Origin: an uncultured Cellvibrionales bacterium
GTDB lineage: Bacteria; Pseudomonadota; Gammaproteobacteria; Pseudomonadales; GM7GCV1
DNA length: 64,000 nt
Direction: 5' to 3'
NCBI GenBank assembly: GCA_913063225.1
Contig: CAJXYP010000010.1
Span: 1 to 64,000 of the forward strand
Under the pieces are notes generated by a model. That model ran no database searches. It was not told the origin of the DNA and saw only the letters and a program-made list of their open reading frames with translations. The position numbers and the translations under genes were made by a program. Each line of letters begins with the position of its first letter. Position 1 is the stretch's first letter. Positions 62,349 through 64,000 of this stretch are shown here, piece after piece.

Positions 62349-64000
62349 ATGCGTTCCCATTATTGCGGCGATATTCGTCAAGGTCATATCGATGAAAATG
62401 TCACCCTCTGCGGCTGGGTAGACCGTCGCCGAGATCACGGTGGAGTTATCTTTATTGATTTGCGAGATCGCGAAGGCATCGTTCAGGTCGTATTTGACCC
62501 GGACGGCGGCGAGTTTTTTGAATTAGCAGATACCGTGCGGGGCGAATATGTATTGCAGGTTACCGGTAAAGTGCGGGCTCGTGATACTGCGACGGTTAAC
62601 GCCAGCATGGCAACGGGTGAAATAGAAGTATTTGGCACTGAACTAAAAATACTTAACGCCTCTGAAACGCCACCCTTTCAACTTGACGACCATATCCAGG
62701 TCGGCGAAGAAGTACGACTTAAATACCGATACTTGGATTTGCGTCGGAAGGAAATGCAGTCGAGCCTGCAGCTGCGGGCTAAAATTAGTAGTCAAGTGCG
62801 CCAATCTCTCGAAAGTCAGGGTTTTCTGGATATAGAAACGCCAATTTTAACTCGCGCCACTCCAGAAGGTGCTCGGGATTATTTGGTTCCCAGCCGAACA
62901 CATGAAGGCAAGTTTTTTGCGCTGCCGCAATCGCCGCAATTATTTAAACAGCTATTAATGGTTTCCGGATTTGATCGCTACTATCAAATTGCCCGTTGTT
63001 TTAGGGATGAAGATTTACGAGCGGATCGACAGCCCGAATTTACTCAGATTGATATAGAAGCTTCCTTTGTTGAAGAGCAGCAGGTCATGGACGTTGCTGA
63101 AACTATGGTTTCTGATCTTTTTTCCAAGGTTTTGAATGTTGATCTTGGCAAATTCCCGCATATGACCTATGCAGAAGCAATGGATCGATACGGTTCAGAT
63201 AAACCAGATCTGCGTGTTCCACTAGAGCTAGTGGAAATCGGCGATCTCATGAAAGGCGTAGAGTTCAAGGTTTTTTCCGGTCCGGCGAATGATCCCAAAG
63301 GCCGTATCGCAGCCATGCTGGTAGCTGGCGGTAATGAGAAAATGAGCCGCAAGCAGATCGATAACTACACTAAGTTTGTGGGGATTTATGGGGCAAAAGG
63401 GTTGGCCTATATCAAGTGCAATGATATTGCCGACTTGGAAGAGGGCTTGCAGTCTCCTATCGTTAAATTTATTCCGGTGACGGTTCGAGCTACCCTTATT
63501 GAACGAATGGGAGCTCAGAATGGCGACCTTATATTCTTTGGTGCCGACACTATTAAGGTGGTAAATGAATCTCTGGGTGCGCTGCGATGCAAACTTGGAG
63601 AAGATTTGGACCTATACACATCAAAGTGGGCACCACTTTGGGTCATCGATTTCCCGATGTTTGAAACTGATGATAAAGGCGGTTTAACGGCTATACATCA
63701 TCCTTTTACTGCTCCTTCGGTGGGCGTAGATGAGCTACTGAAAGATCCGGAAGAGTCGCTTTCTCGTGCTTATGACATGGTTTTGAACGGCACTGAACTA
63801 GGCGGAGGCTCGATTCGTATTCACGATCAGGGTATGCAGAAAGCGGTGTTCAAAGTTTTGGGGATATCAGATGAAGAAGCGCAGGAGAAATTTGGATTTC
63901 TATTGGACGCCCTTAAATTTGGAGCACCACCTCATGGCGGAGTGGCATTCGGTTTAGATCGCATTGTTATGTTGATGACAGAAATGGAATCAATCCGCGA
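62349..64000 (+). CDS. aspS: Aspartate-tRNA ligase (3' end beyond window)
   Basis: Class II synthetase. An N-terminal OB-fold ([32 protein letters not shown], split) is followed by motif 1 ([25 protein letters not shown]), the [11 protein letters not shown] loop, motif 2 ([21 protein letters not shown]) and a bacterial GAD insert. Motif 3 ([13 protein letters not shown]) lies near the window end. 550 codons are present and the frame is open, so about 40 residues are missing. Confidence 0.96.
   Translation, partial: MRSHYCGDIRQGHIDENVTLCGWVDRRRDHGGVIFIDLRDREGIVQVVFDPDGGEFFELADTVRGEYVLQVTGKVRARDTATVNASMATGEIEVFGTELKILNASETPPFQLDDHIQVGEEVRLKYRYLDLRRKEMQSSLQLRAKISSQVRQSLESQGFLDIETPILTRATPEGARDYLVPSRTHEGKFFALPQSPQLFKQLLMVSGFDRYYQIARCFRDEDLRADRQPEFTQIDIEASFVEEQQVMDVAETMVSDLFSKVLNVDLGKFPHMTYAEAMDRYGSDKPDLRVPLELVEIGDLMKGVEFKVFSGPANDPKGRIAAMLVAGGNEKMSRKQIDNYTKFVGIYGAKGLAYIKCNDIADLEEGLQSPIVKFIPVTVRATLIERMGAQNGDLIFFGADTIKVVNESLGALRCKLGEDLDLYTSKWAPLWVIDFPMFETDDKGGLTAIHHPFTAPSVGVDELLKDPEESLSRAYDMVLNGTELGGGSIRIHDQGMQKAVFKVLGISDEEAQEKFGFLLDALKFGAPPHGGVAFGLDRIVMLMTEMESIR

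Overview
This window is a gene-dense piece of a gammaproteobacterial chromosome. Gene order over long stretches matches Pseudomonas-type genomes: rne/rluC/HAD; exbB-exbD-lpxK-kdsB-LMW-PTP-murB; maf/yceD-rpmF-plsX-fabD-fabG-acpP-pabC-mltG-tmk-holB-pilZ-tatD; ftsB-ispD-ispF-truD; pcm-nlpD; dnaX-ybaB-recR; rnd-ycgL; fadD-hrpA; mlaA-RR/PP2C-STAS-tal-dusA; cysB-thrH-pabB; proS-lytic transglycosylase; fmdB-aspS. Base composition is moderate, and several genes normally found in these clusters are missing. I infer a Pseudomonadales/Cellvibrionales-like, probably aquatic, gammaproteobacterium; I cannot name the genus. The first 53 bases are an Illumina Nextera P7 adapter with its index, so position 54 is a contig end and rne is cut there.

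Layout. 54-9027: RNA decay and modification (rne, rluC), then an envelope block (proton channel pair, lpxK, kdsB, murB). 9028-10116: a small Fur-like ORF, an XRE regulator and copy 1 of a dispersed repeat. 10117-20116: the fatty-acid/phospholipid cluster running into folate (pabC), peptidoglycan (mltG), dTMP (tmk), replication (holB), pilus (pilZ) and tatD genes, with repeat copy 2 and a separate 165-bp inverted-repeat element on either side of pilZ. 20186-25917: dUTPase, ftsB, isoprenoid genes, truD, pcm, a DUF368 lipid-carrier transporter and nlpD. 25918-32893: repeat copy 3, the SRP RNA gene, dnaX with a textbook -1 frameshift module, ybaB, recR, rnd, ycgL and fadD. 32955-43088: hrpA, mlaA, a degenerate response-regulator phosphatase with its STAS partner, tal, dusA and gltX. 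43100-45898: an accessory patch with two paralogous secreted beta-trefoil-like genes, a frameshifted DUF465 gene, a DksA-like gene, and tRNA-Ala with a duplicated 3' end. 45899-64000: mdh, bcp, yajC, a D-cysteine desulfhydrase relative, an AGCS symporter, a 5'-nucleotidase, repeat copy 4, a cupin, cysB, thrH, pabB, an exported methyltransferase-like lipoprotein, proS, a degenerate HD-GYP protein, fmdB and the 5' part of aspS.

How the genes work together. Most are housekeeping genes in tight operons, with many TAATG or ATGA/GTGA stop-start overlaps. The yceD-to-tatD run feeds ribosome assembly, phospholipid and fatty-acid synthesis. dnaX, holB and recR serve replication and repair.

Most notable points: (i) dnaX carries an A AAA AAG slippery heptamer, an upstream Shine-Dalgarno-like box and a downstream hairpin, but with the reverse of the E. 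coli outcome: the zero frame stops at once (gamma-like) and only the -1 frame gives full-length tau. (ii) An intergenic repeat family with terminal inverted repeats is present in at least four copies. (iii) The 3' end of tRNA-Ala is duplicated about 220 bp away, flanking a palindrome-bearing segment. (iv) A tandemly duplicated pair of secreted, cysteine-rich beta-trefoil-like proteins is present, each facing a near-identical terminator. (v) Two signalling proteins, an RssB-like phosphatase and an HD-GYP protein, have lost key residues. No CRISPR array, transposase, prophage or recognisable defence operon was seen.
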